64,000 bases of DNA from Casuarius casuarius (taxonomy: Eukaryota > Chordata > Aves > Casuariiformes > Casuariidae), in assembly GCA_003342895.1 (NCBI GenBank), contig PTFA01000038.1:1431386-1495385 (forward strand), given 5' to 3'. Below are positions 24,751 to 36,120 of the stretch, in pieces (position 1 is the stretch's first letter; every line of letters starts with the position of its first letter). The position numbers and the translations under genes are program-made. The notes under the pieces were generated by a model, which had not been told where the DNA came from, did not search any database, and was given only the letters and a program-made list of their open reading frames with translations.

Positions 24751-25914
24751 ATTTCAATAGTCCTAATGCTTTGAACTCCTTGTTAAAGGACTTGGAGGTT
24801 TTCAAGGGATGGCGGGGCCGTTCCAGCGGCTTGGGTAGGATGTAGGCAGCAGTGGATAAAACCAGGACATGTAGAAAATGGGCATGAGAAGCATAGGACA
24901 GATTCAAGGAAACGCTGCTCGGCGAGGCTAAAGGACTTGCAGAATATACTAGGAGCAGATTAAATCCTACAGCAGCGTATGTCAGCGATGTTGCACATGC
25001 TCTTGCAAACCGCTGAACTTATGAGGCAAAGCCAAGGGAAATATCATCTCAAGGGCAGAGCTGTACCCCACAGCACCGTCCCTCTCTGGAAGGTACATCT
25101 CTGCTCTCGCTATGGTGACAACAGAGGGGAGTTTGGTCGGCGACAGCACCAGCAGGTAAAACGTGATGTGTTTGGGAAGATCACAGAGGAACTGGTGCTT
25201 CTTTGGCAGTACATCTGTATTTCTCCGAACTGTGTTTTGGCAGATCTCTTTCTGATGGCCACGTCTCAGGATATCTCATATTTTATTTTTCCCTTGCCTT
25301 CCCTTGGCTTTCCTGCAGTTGCATGGGGCTCTGTGTCTTAGCATTGGTGGGACTGGTGGGGCAAGTAACTCTTCTGTACTCTTCTTCTGTAACTCTTTGA
25401 GTGTTTAGAGAGACGACCTTCTGCCTTTCCTTCTTTGGTGCCAGGAGCAGGACACTCAAAGGGCTCTTTGGGGTGCTGCTGGTGTGTTGGGGTGACTCTC
25501 ATCTCTGTTCCTTGCACACAGAAAAGAGAAGATGAACTCAAAGAAACATTACTAGGCACTAGGGTGAGCGAGAGTGGTCCTGGGCTACCACCATCCATGC
25601 TTCGTCTGCTGAGATAATTTCCTAAACAAAGCTGGTGGGTGAGACTGCCAAGGAGAAGGGCTGGGTCTGGGAACATATCCTCTCCTCCTTGCAGGGTGAA
25701 AGCCCAGTGACACCTGGCTGAGTGAAGAATAAAAGGACCTTTTCCCTCCTGTGTCAAAATTTATCTAATAAAACAAAAAAAGGTGAAATACTACAGTAAG
25801 AACACAAAGTTGGTGACTTCAGAAAAGGTTAATGAGACTGGCAGTCTCTTCCTACCCACTTCACTAGGACGAGAAACAAGATTTTAGTTTGTGATGGGCC
25901 AATGGCCACCCCAG
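24751..25914. other. non-coding stretch, nothing recognised
   Basis: Nothing gene-like or repetitive is recognised. Open frames of 120-139 codons (24979-25341 plus, 25338-25757 minus) show no known domain. Confidence 0.45.
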
Positions 25915-25990
25915 GGGTTAATGCAGGGTTTGGAACAGAACCCAGGAGTCCTGCAAATTCAGACCCATCTACAATATTCCCACATTGTGG
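25915..25990 (-). mobile_element. possible MIR fragment
   Basis: AACAGAACCCAGGAGTCCTG followed by TCAGACCC resembles the reverse complement of the MIR 5' core. The GGGGTTAATGC to the left fits the adjacent part poorly. I regard it as a probable but short and diverged remnant. Confidence 0.4.
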
Positions 25991-28013
25991 AAGAGCAATC
26001 TATTGGTGGGTGCATTCTCAGCAAAACCTATCTGTTAATGAAACTGCTTGGTTCATGGAGAAGAGAACCAATGAAGAAGGGAAAATGGAAATCCTTTCCA
26101 TCCCACACAAAGACAATAAAATTAAACATCTTAATTTGTGTGCCTGAACAGAAATCAGCAGCAACTATAGGAATGCATTAGATGACCCATCTATCCCTCC
26201 CAGCCCTATTTACTGTCATTCTGAAAAATGCATGGAGCAAAAGCTCCTGCTGTGGCAAAAAACATGGTTCCATTGCCTGCATCCTCAACTCTTCCCCATT
26301 AGTGCGTCAATGCTGCAAATCCCAGTTCTGCGAGATACAAAGTACGTCCTCCCGGCCATGGGTGCCGATACACCCATATGGCCTTCTAGCTACAGCAGCC
26401 TGGAGTTCAGGCTGGCCACCCAGAGAGTCACCTGGCTCCTCGGGTGGGTTTCCTGCTCCTATCCTGCTAGCAAGGCTGAACCGGTCAGGTGTGGCTTCAC
26501 CGGTTAGGATAGATCACCACAGCCAGTTCGATGGCGTGGGAGATCTGCAGAGCACGATACAGGGTGCAGGAACAGGGCAGCGCTGTAGCCTGGTGCTTTA
26601 CGAAGCCACATTCGCCACCAGTGCCAAGCTCACACAGCTCTGCAGCTCCCAGCACCCAGAGCAAGATTCGGCACATCCGCGTGGTGCCGTGCTGAGCTGT
26701 GCAGGATCTCCTTGCTCTTGCGGCAGCGCTGAAGAGCCCTGGAGGAGGTTAAGGGTTGTTAGGGGCTCTGTGCTGCTCACGGGGCACCTCTGGCCTGTGA
26801 CTAGGGTGGAATTCATCCAACTCGAGCTGCTCACCACACTGATGTCAAAGCTCCCTCACTGACATGTTAATAGATTTGGGTACCACAAGGTCCTTTTGCT
26901 TCGCAAATGCAGCCACGTGCCTGAAGGGAACTTAAATTTTTCTGAGGTTTTTTAAGCTATTGTTTTAAGTGTTGTCAAGATGTGAAGGAGTACTTAATGA
27001 CAAAAGCTTTCCTGTTTTTGCTATTAAGAAGTTAGAGCTCCCACCCATTTACTCTGTGACATATGAACTAACAGACAAATGTATTTATGAAGCAACTATA
27101 CACAAGACAAAGTTGTGGGTGGCTGATGAGAGCTAGCGTGTATTTGATCACTGCAGTACAGGTACAGGCGAGCCAGAGGGGAAAGATGGTTGCAATCTGT
27201 AGGAGCTATTCAACTGAATTTGGGGAACAGATGGATGTATGCCAATTTCCTTTTGGAGGAAATAATAGAAGTTAAGTCTGAACTAGTGAGCACACTCATA
27301 CTTTGGCAGAACAACTATATCTGTAAATGCCCAGCATCTGTAAATCTACTGCTTTTGATGTCAAAGGGTTTTCATGTGTTTTGCAAAGTAAAATATTGAC
27401 TAAATTATGACCTATTGGAACCTCCTCTGATGACTGCTGTAGCACTGGCAGGCGATAAAAAAGGGTTGCCGAGGTTTTTTGCTCAACTTGGATTCCAGCA
27501 GATATAAAAGAAGTGATTGAATTAATTGGCTATAGAATGAGGTTCAGAGGTTGTTTAGTGTGAGCTGTGAGATGATTTGCTGTGTTAGGGTTTTTTTGTG
27601 TAGCCAGTGCAGATAAACCTACTATTTTCTTTAAGTGTTTAAATGTTTCCCACACTGGTTTGACCATACACTTTGCAGAGGTTCTGGCCTTTAACCTCAC
27701 CCGTGTGAGCCAAGGATTTCATACAGCTTAACTAATTCAACAAGAGCTTTCTTGATTTTCCAGTTCTGACTCTATGCTTCACAGCTGTTCAGTGCCAGTT
27801 CTGACAGGCTCTTTGAAAATGCCTTCCTAAGTATCAATAAATGACACTTCTTTGGGAGTGAAGCACACAAGAGATTAAACTGTTGACAATACAGAAATGT
27901 CATAGAATGGAAAGTGAGGTCACTATCAACATGAAATTGCTCAGAGAGCAGAAACAGGAAAATACATTTAGTGCACAAGATGGTAGCTCATTTCAAACAA
28001 CTTTTTTTTTCAG
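25991..28013. other. non-coding stretch with a 226-codon open frame
   Basis: The plus-strand frame 26182-26862 starts with ATG and stays open for 226 codons, but shows no domain, no start context of note and a second open frame in another phase, so chance is the simplest reading. The rest is AT-rich and featureless. The last bases before 28014 are ten T followed by CAG, an acceptor-like tract. Confidence 0.4.
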
Positions 28014-28039
28014 GGGCCTTTTTGACATATTACATGAAG
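28014..28039 (+). other. candidate 26-nt microexon
   Basis: A strong acceptor-like tract (ten T then CAG, ending at 28013) precedes 26 bases, which end in GAAG before GTAAGC at 28040, a near-consensus donor. The frame open here would encode GLFDILHE with one base left at each end, so the exon length is not a multiple of three. The wider frame 27883-28116 is open across it. I do not recognise the peptide. Branch-point candidates upstream are weak. It may be real or one of the few such pairs expected by chance in 64 kb. Confidence 0.2.
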
Positions 28040-28117
28040 GTAAGCAACAGTGCATCCACTTTATGTTGGCCATTACAAAATGTTCCCATGATCCTACTCT
28101 GAATCCACCACGCTGAT

Positions 28118-28141
28118 GTGCATTCTCTCTGTCAGGTAATT
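28118..28141 (+). other. recursive-splice-like site (CAG abutting GTAATT)
   Basis: The pyrimidine-rich stretch ATTCTCTCTGTCAG ends at 28135 and is directly followed by GTAATT. An acceptor directly joined to a donor is the signature of ratcheting, or recursive, splice points found in long vertebrate introns. It lies about 95 bases after the donor of the microexon candidate at 28,014. The donor half is only moderately strong. Confidence 0.15.
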
Positions 28142-28798
28142 TAGTACTTGCTGTAAACACTGTAAGGCCGTTTTTGGAGAGAACATGAGGTCTAGCGTTC
28201 ATCTTCTTCTAATGTGCATTCTGAGGAATCTCGCTGCTCCTAACTGATCGCTTGAGTCGGAACTCCTACATCTCCACTGACTTATATTTGCTACCAAATG
28301 TGAGTGTATGGGTCTTCCCAGTCCAACTGGGAACATTGTATTTGAGTCTAAATGGTTAAAGGAGGGAAAAGGCACTGTGGAATTACTATATTAGCTTGAT
28401 TTGCCTCATAAAAAAGAGGCCTAAAAGGCTAACTTTCCTCCCTGTTACATGATGAAGTTTTTTTTGGAGGCCTCTCAGGAACATACTGGCAGACTCAGCA
28501 CTTGTGGGGTTGGGTGAGCTGGTATTAATTGCCTGCCTTCACTCAGATTTGCAGTGCTGGGTGGGAGTTTTCTGAAGAGACTTCTTTCATTAAGAAATGA
28601 CAGTTTTCAAAGGCCAAAACTTCCTCTGGGAGTAGGACAGAATTTACAATTGAAGGTAAAAATTCATCCCTTTTCCTTCTTGGGATTCAATAAAAGGCTC
28701 AATGCTGAAAGCAGCCACCTCTCCAGCTATAAGTGCCAGGGGCGGATCTCTTCTCTGTCTTGCTCAGAGCTGTGACTTTAATGCTAGCCCTCACTCAC

Positions 28799-28890
28799 CT
28801 TAGGGGAGCTTGCATAGCACCTGGCTGTAACTGGCTGGGTGACTCTGGATTTTGCAAAAGATTTTAAAAGCTCATGGGTTCCTTCCAGTG
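28799..28890 (-). other. exon-like module on the minus strand
   Basis: On the minus strand, ATTTTCCCATCCAG is a good acceptor, and the 92-base segment after it ends in AAG before GTGAGT, a near-perfect donor. One of three frames is open (about 30 codons). No protein family is recognised. A 92-base segment often has one open frame by chance. Confidence 0.13.
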
Positions 28891-29654
28891 CTGGATGGGA
28901 AAATCTTTGACATCTCTTTTACTGAAGAGGAAAAAACATCTCAAACATCTGGGACAGGATTTTTTTATTATTACTATTTCAAGCCAAAATTATGTATGGC
29001 ATTACATTTAACGCTGATTGACCAGAGGAGAAAATCAGTTGTTTGGACTGTAATGCAAAAAAAATCCTAACAATGCATGAGAAATCCTGTAATAATAGAC
29101 CTACTTGGGAATTTGAGTGGCATGAAATGCCAAGTGTACTGTTACTTTAATTGTATTTTTATGCAGACATACTCAATTCCTATTAGTGACAGAGTTGTGT
29201 TTGCATTTGCCTGGAGGCAAAGAATTACTACTGGACAGTTTAATCAGGATGAAAGAAGGAAAATAAAATTAATGTAGCATGTACTAGGCTAAGACATTTG
29301 TGTTCGAAGAATTTTCAGATCTTTATTGAGTGAAGCTTGGTCTTATTTATTTTAAAAACCTGAAAATGAGAATTGAATGATTTTAAACTATAATTACCTT
29401 CACCAGTGATTCAATTTGAGTGTTAAGCTTAGTAAAAAAAAAAAAAAATCTAGCTTGCCTAAAAATCTTTGTTGGCGGTCAGTGGTTAAAAATCAAGAGC
29501 TGAAGATGTTACTGCTTTACTCCTACGTAAATTCATCCATTATTTACATAATTACTGCTTTGAAGCTCAATTCCAATGAGGATCCTGTTGGTCTGTATAG
29601 TTCATAAATACCTTTGGAAATTTAGTAAAAGTCCTGAAACATTTCATATCTATA
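28891..29654. other. AT-rich non-coding stretch
   Basis: No gene or known repeat is seen. An A tract of 15 bases lies at 29434-29448. The segment is AT-rich throughout. Confidence 0.45.
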
Positions 29655-29720
29655 TAGGACAGAGCAGAAAGTGGAAGCAACTTGCCCATGACCCACCAGT
29701 CACTGGCCAGTATCCAGTCT
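29655..29720 (-). mobile_element. probable MIR fragment
   Basis: AAGCAACTTGCCCATGACCC followed by CAGTCACTGGCCAG and ATCCAGTCTGAG follows the reverse complement of the MIR core around AAGTGACTTGCCCAAGG. Divergence is high and only the core part is recognisable. Confidence 0.5.
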
Positions 29721-32700
29721 GAGAGGGGAGCTCAAAAATGGGGCTGGCCAGACCAGATGCAAGAAGCTGGATGGCTGCACCTGGGGTCACCAGGATGAGT
29801 CGCCCTCCCTGGGAGGAAAGCAAGGCCTGTAACAGGCACGTGGGATGGATGTGCCAGAGGAGCTGCCCTCTACCACTGTCTACTTCTCTATCTGTGAAGA
29901 GAGACTATGAAGACTACGAGGAGCACCTGGACTGAGGGATGAAACAACCTTCTAGGTGTTTGAAGCTGGTTGAGAAGAATCCCACTGTGTCCCCTGCAAA
30001 GGCTGCTCTATTAGACCAGCTCTGCCTACGTTGGTCTACCCACACCTCCAGTCAATACTGACTGCAGTGACATTGACATTATTGTCAGTGCACTATTTTC
30101 TACAAATACTAAATTGCCTGAAAAATTGTAGCTGGAATAAAGGGAAAACTGTAGAAACTTATTCTGACAAATAGTAAAATTTGTGTTTGTATTTCTATCA
30201 GACCTGGCTTCTGTACAAGAATCCTGCCTCAACATGATCAATCTGACAGGAGGAATTTTCTTTGCTTGGCCTCCATTTATTTTACTATTTAATGCTGAGT
30301 CTGTTTAGTCAGGAAGGAGTTGCTTCCAGACTGCGCAGTCAATGAACGATTCATCTTGTCCAAAAGCAAATTAAGCAGAGTGAATAATTAAATGGAAGCA
30401 CTCGACCAATATTTCTCAGAGCTCTCTTAAACAATTCCCTGCAGTCTCCCAACTCCCTCCCCCATCCTCAACCCCAGACAGCTTCAGCCCATCTATTCAG
30501 CAAAGCTACATCTGGTGTCAAGCCCAGCCCATGCCAATACTGGCCAAAGGTTATTAACATCTGGGTGGTCAATGTGAAAGGGTTGGTGGTCTAGGCCTTT
30601 TCCTACGGGAAAATCTTCCGACCACAAACCTCCCACTCCATTCAGCCAGTATTAATAGGGCCTCCTCGCAGAGAATTGGCGAGAGGCTCAGGATTCATTG
30701 GGCAGAGTGAATAAGCTACGGGCTTGCCAGCAGAGATGGCCCTTCTGGGATCGAGGGGAGCACATGGGTGAGAAAGCTTTCATGCTGCCTCCTTGCAGCA
30801 TTGCTGCCTTTCAGCTAGACACGAGATTCCCCTCTCCAGTGCTGCTGGCCTGGCAGGCTTCCTTTGCATTATATTTGAAGGGAACATTAAAGGGAAATGT
30901 TAAATGAGAGGGTTTGAAGCCAACTGTTTGCAGCAAGAGGCTTTAGACAAGGATGCTCACAACTGTTAGGTAAATGTTAGGATGAATGAGATGCACTGAG
31001 TAGATTGGGACACACGGAGGGTGTCGGTGTTAAATAGTATGTGCTATTCGGAAAAGAAAGACCAAACATAAATGGAAATCTGAGCAATCCCGGTGAAACT
31101 ACTTTACTTGCTTCACAGGATAAATGAGCAGCACAGACTTCCTCAGGCATGAAGAATCACCTCCCTTCTTGCCATTCCTTCAAACCACCTGCTTTGACAG
31201 GGCCGAGCAGCATGGAGACAGAGCACAGTGAGTCATTTTTAAAAGTCCTCAGTGACAGGACTCCCACGCTGGTTATCCTGGGGTGAGGAACGGCTAGAGA
31301 ACTAGCCGGAGTCTTAGATGCAAAGTGCTCCACTGAGTGTTTTCTTGAGACTGCCACCATGGAGGCCTGGGCACGAACTTGTTGAAAATAGGGGTGTGAG
31401 TGAGGAGTGGTCTTGAAGGTATCTTCAGATGTTATGGGAACCCTGACAGTGGTTGTTAGGGGGTTGCTTGTGTTTCCTTTAGCTTAAGAAGGATTTTGGA
31501 AGGTGATGACAGGAGGTGAAAGATGAGTAAAAGAGAGACTTTTTTTCACTAATAACCCACAGATGAAGCTCTTCTGTGCTAAACTGTCAGTAGAGTTGGT
31601 TAGAAATTTTTCTGATAGATATGTTTTCAGCAGAAAATGCTGATGTGTCAAAAAATAACGCTTTTCATGGGATTGAGCCAGTTTTGAAGATTATTTTATA
31701 GAGAGGTGGGAGGATCCTCAGGTCTGCATATCCCTGGCCAGGTTACTCATCTTCTAAAGCTTAGTGTTTCAATCAGTCCATAGGGATGTGGAAAAGCTGG
31801 GGTCAAGTCACTGTTTCAAATGGATATTTGAATACTAAATGGGACACCTCTGATAGAGAGCTTAAGAGATGGGTCCACCTCAGGACAGCCACTGGCTGCC
31901 TGGTCAGTTCATCATTGGGCCTGGACACAAAGGCAAACAGAGACTTGAGCCCTGGCGCTCCGTTTCATGGCAGAAGCACCCTGCTCACCATGCTGGGTCT
32001 TTGCCAGGGTGATCACTTCACTTACATCTTCCCCAAAAAGCTTCATAAGCTCCTGGCTTTGTCTCATTGCAGAATGGGGAAACTTTGGAAATCACAAAAA
32101 GTTTTGGTGGGACTCAGAAACATTTCCCGTCAAGCTCTAATTTCCACTATGCTATAATAACACCATCCGAGAGGAGAAGGAGGGAAAAAATCTTGATTTT
32201 TCCCATAACACTATTTCTGTCAGACAGGCAATTTTTCACCACCGTGGATGCTACTACGACATGATTCCTTAAGCTGAAAGAGGCCCAGCAAAGTGAACAA
32301 TACCCCAGTTAGGAAGATAAGGAACTGCAGGATATTACCCAGAGAGATATAAATTGTAGTAATCTATTTGTTCACTTGCCCATAGGATCCTTGTTGTGAG
32401 CAGGGAGTGCTGGGAAGTGGGTAAATTCTGACACACCATTTCTCATTGTTCCCAAGGGATGGTGAGCAATCCTAGCACTGGCAAGTCAGACAGGCAGTAA
32501 ATGTTTCCTAGAATACAAACAGTGGGAGACAGTACATAAAAGCTGCAAAATTACTGTCAAAATGTAATCAGATGAAAAAAAAAAAAAATAAAAAGCAAAC
32601 ACCAAGCTGTTTCCGTACAGTCATGGATGTAACACCATACAGAAAGATGAGGGAAGAATGTAATGAGCACCTGTGGGAGAATGAAACTCGCACCTTTTAT

Positions 32701-34904
32701 AAAGAAGGTGAGGAACTTCTGTAATAGGAACATATGATGTGGCATGTGGGGACAGACAAAGAGCTTTCCAGAGGCCTGTCATTCAATTTTGCCTCAGATG
32801 TAAATCAGAGGCATACCTCTGCCTTTCTTTAAGAACTCCTTGCAAGTGAAGATTAATCTTCCCAAAGCACTATTAAAATGCAGGGATGTTAGACCTGGAT
32901 TGGAGCCATATTCCAGCCTCACTTCCAAGTTGGTGGACTTGCACATTTTTAAGTGCTGCCAACTTTCCATGATGTTTCATGAAGCAAGCTGGCAGCCCTG
33001 AAGCTGGCCCCAGGGCTCCAAGAGCAAGGCACACATGGCTCCACGACTGGCTGAGGCAAACACTGATGTGCTGACATGACACCTCTGTGCCAAGTGACAA
33101 TCCAGGCCAGCTTCCTAATGTGCATGGGGAGCTACAAGCCACCTAGATGGCATACTGAATCAAATGCAGTCAGAGGACTCACATCAGGATGTCTTATTTC
33201 CCTCTGGGCTCTTCCCCGTTTGTCTCAGGTCATCTGCCTTGGACAACTTGAGGTGATAGTGGGATGCTGATGACATTGACATGGTCTGGGCAGTATCCTT
33301 CTAATGGGCTAAGCTCAAAGAACAACAGAGCCCTACTGCCACAGATACAAGCATAAGGATCCACTCCCAGGTGACCTGTGGAGTTTGAGCTGTCAGATCA
33401 ATCCAGGCAGAGTATTGGGAGATGACAGTGTGAAGCAAGAGATCACCTGCAGATATGATCGTGTGGTTTGAGCAGCCCCTGGGATGGGGCTGCAAATGAA
33501 GGAATGAGCATCTGTGCCTGAAGAGATACTCTCCAGAGGCCTGAGGTGCCCACTCGACCTGGGCCTATGCAGCTCTACCAGTTTGCTGCTCTAGATCCCT
33601 TCTCTCCGGCCCATCACCTGTCGTTCTGCTTCTCTGCTCGGGGCATAGCTCTGAAAAGGTGTCTGCCGAGAGTGCAGCTTGCACCATGCTTGACTTTATC
33701 ACCAGCACCAGAGTTTGAAGGACTGAGCTGGAGATGGGGGGAACTTGCTCGTCAGTGCTCTGCTTGACTCTGCTTCCCTGTGGCAGTCAGTGGCACCACA
33801 TTGTTCTGTGACCTTCTGAGGGAAGAGACAGGAAATATCTTCCTGGCTAAATAAGGAATCTAAAAATCAATTTGTGGAGCGGCTGGAAAGCAACGAGCAT
33901 ACAAATTAACCAGTGCATGAGTAATACATTTACATCTCACGGATCCAGTTAACTTCAGAGCAGGCAAAATTTATGACCTACTGAACTCCAAGTATGAGGC
34001 TTAAAGAAATTACTGGGAGAAGAAATATTGGGTTGGATACTAGACATCATTCCAGCCTTCATTAATATTTTCATGTGCTCTTTAAAGCGTCTCTCTAGCA
34101 GCACCTATTTCCAAGGCTGGGAAAAATCAACCACTGAAATCACTTGAAAAACATTTTGCCTCCTCCCTCTCATTTCCCCAAGTTGCATTTTTGTTTTATG
34201 CATAAACCTGATGGTCAGGCAATTTACCTTGGAGGTGAGATTCTGCTAGCGGGAACCATGATATAGGCCAAATACAGACGACTGCAGATAAGGCATTAAG
34301 GGAAAAAAATCTTTTGTGCGTGTGTCTGTGAGTGCATTTAGACAGATAGTTCCACAATTTGGGGGCATTTATGACACTTTATGACTCCTCCTGTAGAGAT
34401 ATACAGCCCAGGCACACCTCTAGATTGATCCTGCCTGATTATTGAGCTTAATAGTTCTGTGAGTGGTGGGAAATTGTATGAGGTCCTCACGCCTTCAAGG
34501 TTTAGGCTTGTCTGAGATTTTGCAGACTGTCAGCAGAGCCCTGTGACTCATTTTCACCATCCTGCCACTTCAGAATAGGCACCTGTGGACACCCGGCACC
34601 ATGGGTAGTGCAGTCTCCTCGGCCTCCAGGCTACAGGGAAACATGAACATCGGCACGCTGTGAGCACACCGAGAGAGCGCTGGAGATGAAACTGGTGGCT
34701 GTCACCAGGGGCTGTGGCTGCCCGGTCATGCAGACTGGACAGCTGCAACTTACCTTCAGGGCCTGGTGGAAGACAGGGCATGCAGAAAATGTTGCAGTCT
34801 CCCATCTTCTCCCAGCATGTGACTGGAGTGTGGACAAGGTGCACAGTTGGACCAGGGAGCTGGCAAGCAGTCTTAAGCTCCATGGTATTGCCTCTGATTG
34901 CTTT
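29721..34904. other. non-coding stretch, nothing recognised
   Basis: I see no gene or confident transposable element. The parts at about 30,240-30,420 and 33,840-34,200 are AT-rich, contain homeodomain-like cores and could be conserved non-coding DNA, but this is only an impression. An interrupted A tract lies at 32575-32595. Confidence 0.45.
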
Positions 34905-35669
34905 TCAGTTGTATGCAACAGCAGGGGAAAGCATCAAAGGGAGAAGAAAAAGGGAGTTAAAACCAAAGCCAAATAAAAATAGGTCCCAAGTTGCAAAATT
35001 TGTATCTGAAATTCCTGGAAGCTTTGAGACTTCGGGTGGGGTTTCATTATGCAGCTCCAGTGAAAATGCCATATGTAAATCTCCTGCAACATGAAAGATC
35101 ACATTCCCTTGTGATCCACATAGACAGGGACATATTACTGGTGACAGTCCAAGCAGCTGCACCAGAGTAAGGATGCTTATTAAAAAGGGGATTGCTGGAT
35201 AAGCATATCCGTGCCTGACTAACAACTTTAGCTCTCTTCTGTTGAGGAATGCTGCTGTTGTGGGAGAATGCAAATCTGGAAGAAACACAAGAAAAAGAGC
35301 CACTGGTTCCAAAATAGGCCGAAGAGAGGTATAATGCTGCAAAGCCACTGGAAACAATATGTGATAACACACGAGAACGGACAGTGCTTTGGAAATTCCC
35401 TTTCCATAGTCTTCCAAAGCAACTGAATGCAACAGGGGGAAAGTCTGAAAGCTTTTTCCTCCTCTTATATAAAGTGTTAAGTGTTGTGGTGTCACAGCTG
35501 AGGCTGACAGAGGGGTCCCAGGCCTTGGAAGTGCTGGATGATTTGCACAGTAGTGTCTGGACACCTTAGAAGGGTTGGATGTTTTGGTCCTTAGTTTGGG
35601 AAACCAGAGACTCCTCTCACCGTGGGAGGATTTTGCATAGTCCTCTGCTCCTCTTTGCCATCCCCCCAT
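34905..35669 (-). other. longest open frame of the window, 254 codons, unrecognised
   Basis: Starting at a true ATG, this minus-strand frame runs 254 codons without a stop. It has hydrophobic stretches at about residues 95-111, 119-131, 157-184 and 229-250, which could read as membrane segments. Hydrophobic runs also arise naturally opposite purine-rich DNA. I recognise no domain, catalytic motif or retroelement signature. My rough estimate is that fewer than one frame this long is expected by chance here, but not so few that it proves a gene. Two other minus-strand frames overlap it. No promoter, poly(A) signal or splice site ties it to a transcript. Confidence 0.12.
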
Positions 35670-36031
35670 CTCAATACATCTATGGGTTTCAGAAACTCAT
35701 GTCAGTATTTGCAGGGCAAATAGACAGTACATATGTGAATTTAGAGCCGTGAAACACCCTTCTGTAAAAAAAGATAATCTCCCATCATGTAAGAACCCAC
35801 AAACACATGGCAGAGGCCCTCGGGGACAAGCTGCAACCTCCTCTCACAGTTACACTTTAGCCATAATATTGCTCCTTCTCAACCACCTGACTGAGAGATA
35901 GCAGAAAGCAATCTGCTCGGGTGCCAACACTCACTGGGGCAGCAGACACCGATTTCCCAGCAAGGAAAACCCCTGATCTTTCTCTTTTGTGTGCTCTAAT
36001 GGAGAGGAGGTGACATCCAGCATTTTCATAA
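35670..36031. other. non-coding stretch, nothing recognised
   Basis: No gene, RNA or repeat is seen here. Confidence 0.45.
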
Positions 36032-36120
36032 ACAGAGTTACTGCTTGGGGCGTATTTGTGCGGCCAGCTTTTCAGGGGGAAAAAATGCTGCAAGACCCTC
36101 TACACAGAGTTACTGCTTGG
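36032..36120. repeat. 17-base direct repeat, 72 bases apart
   Basis: ACAGAGTTACTGCTTGG occurs at 36032-36048 and again at 36104-36120. The sequence between and after does not repeat, so this is not a tandem array. It may be a remnant of a duplication or a chance match. Confidence 0.85.

Noticed and set aside
24338..24907. 189-codon minus-strand frame over the CpG island.
   Set aside because: Open because GC-rich DNA lacks stops; composition is arginine and alanine rich without a domain, and an N interrupts it.
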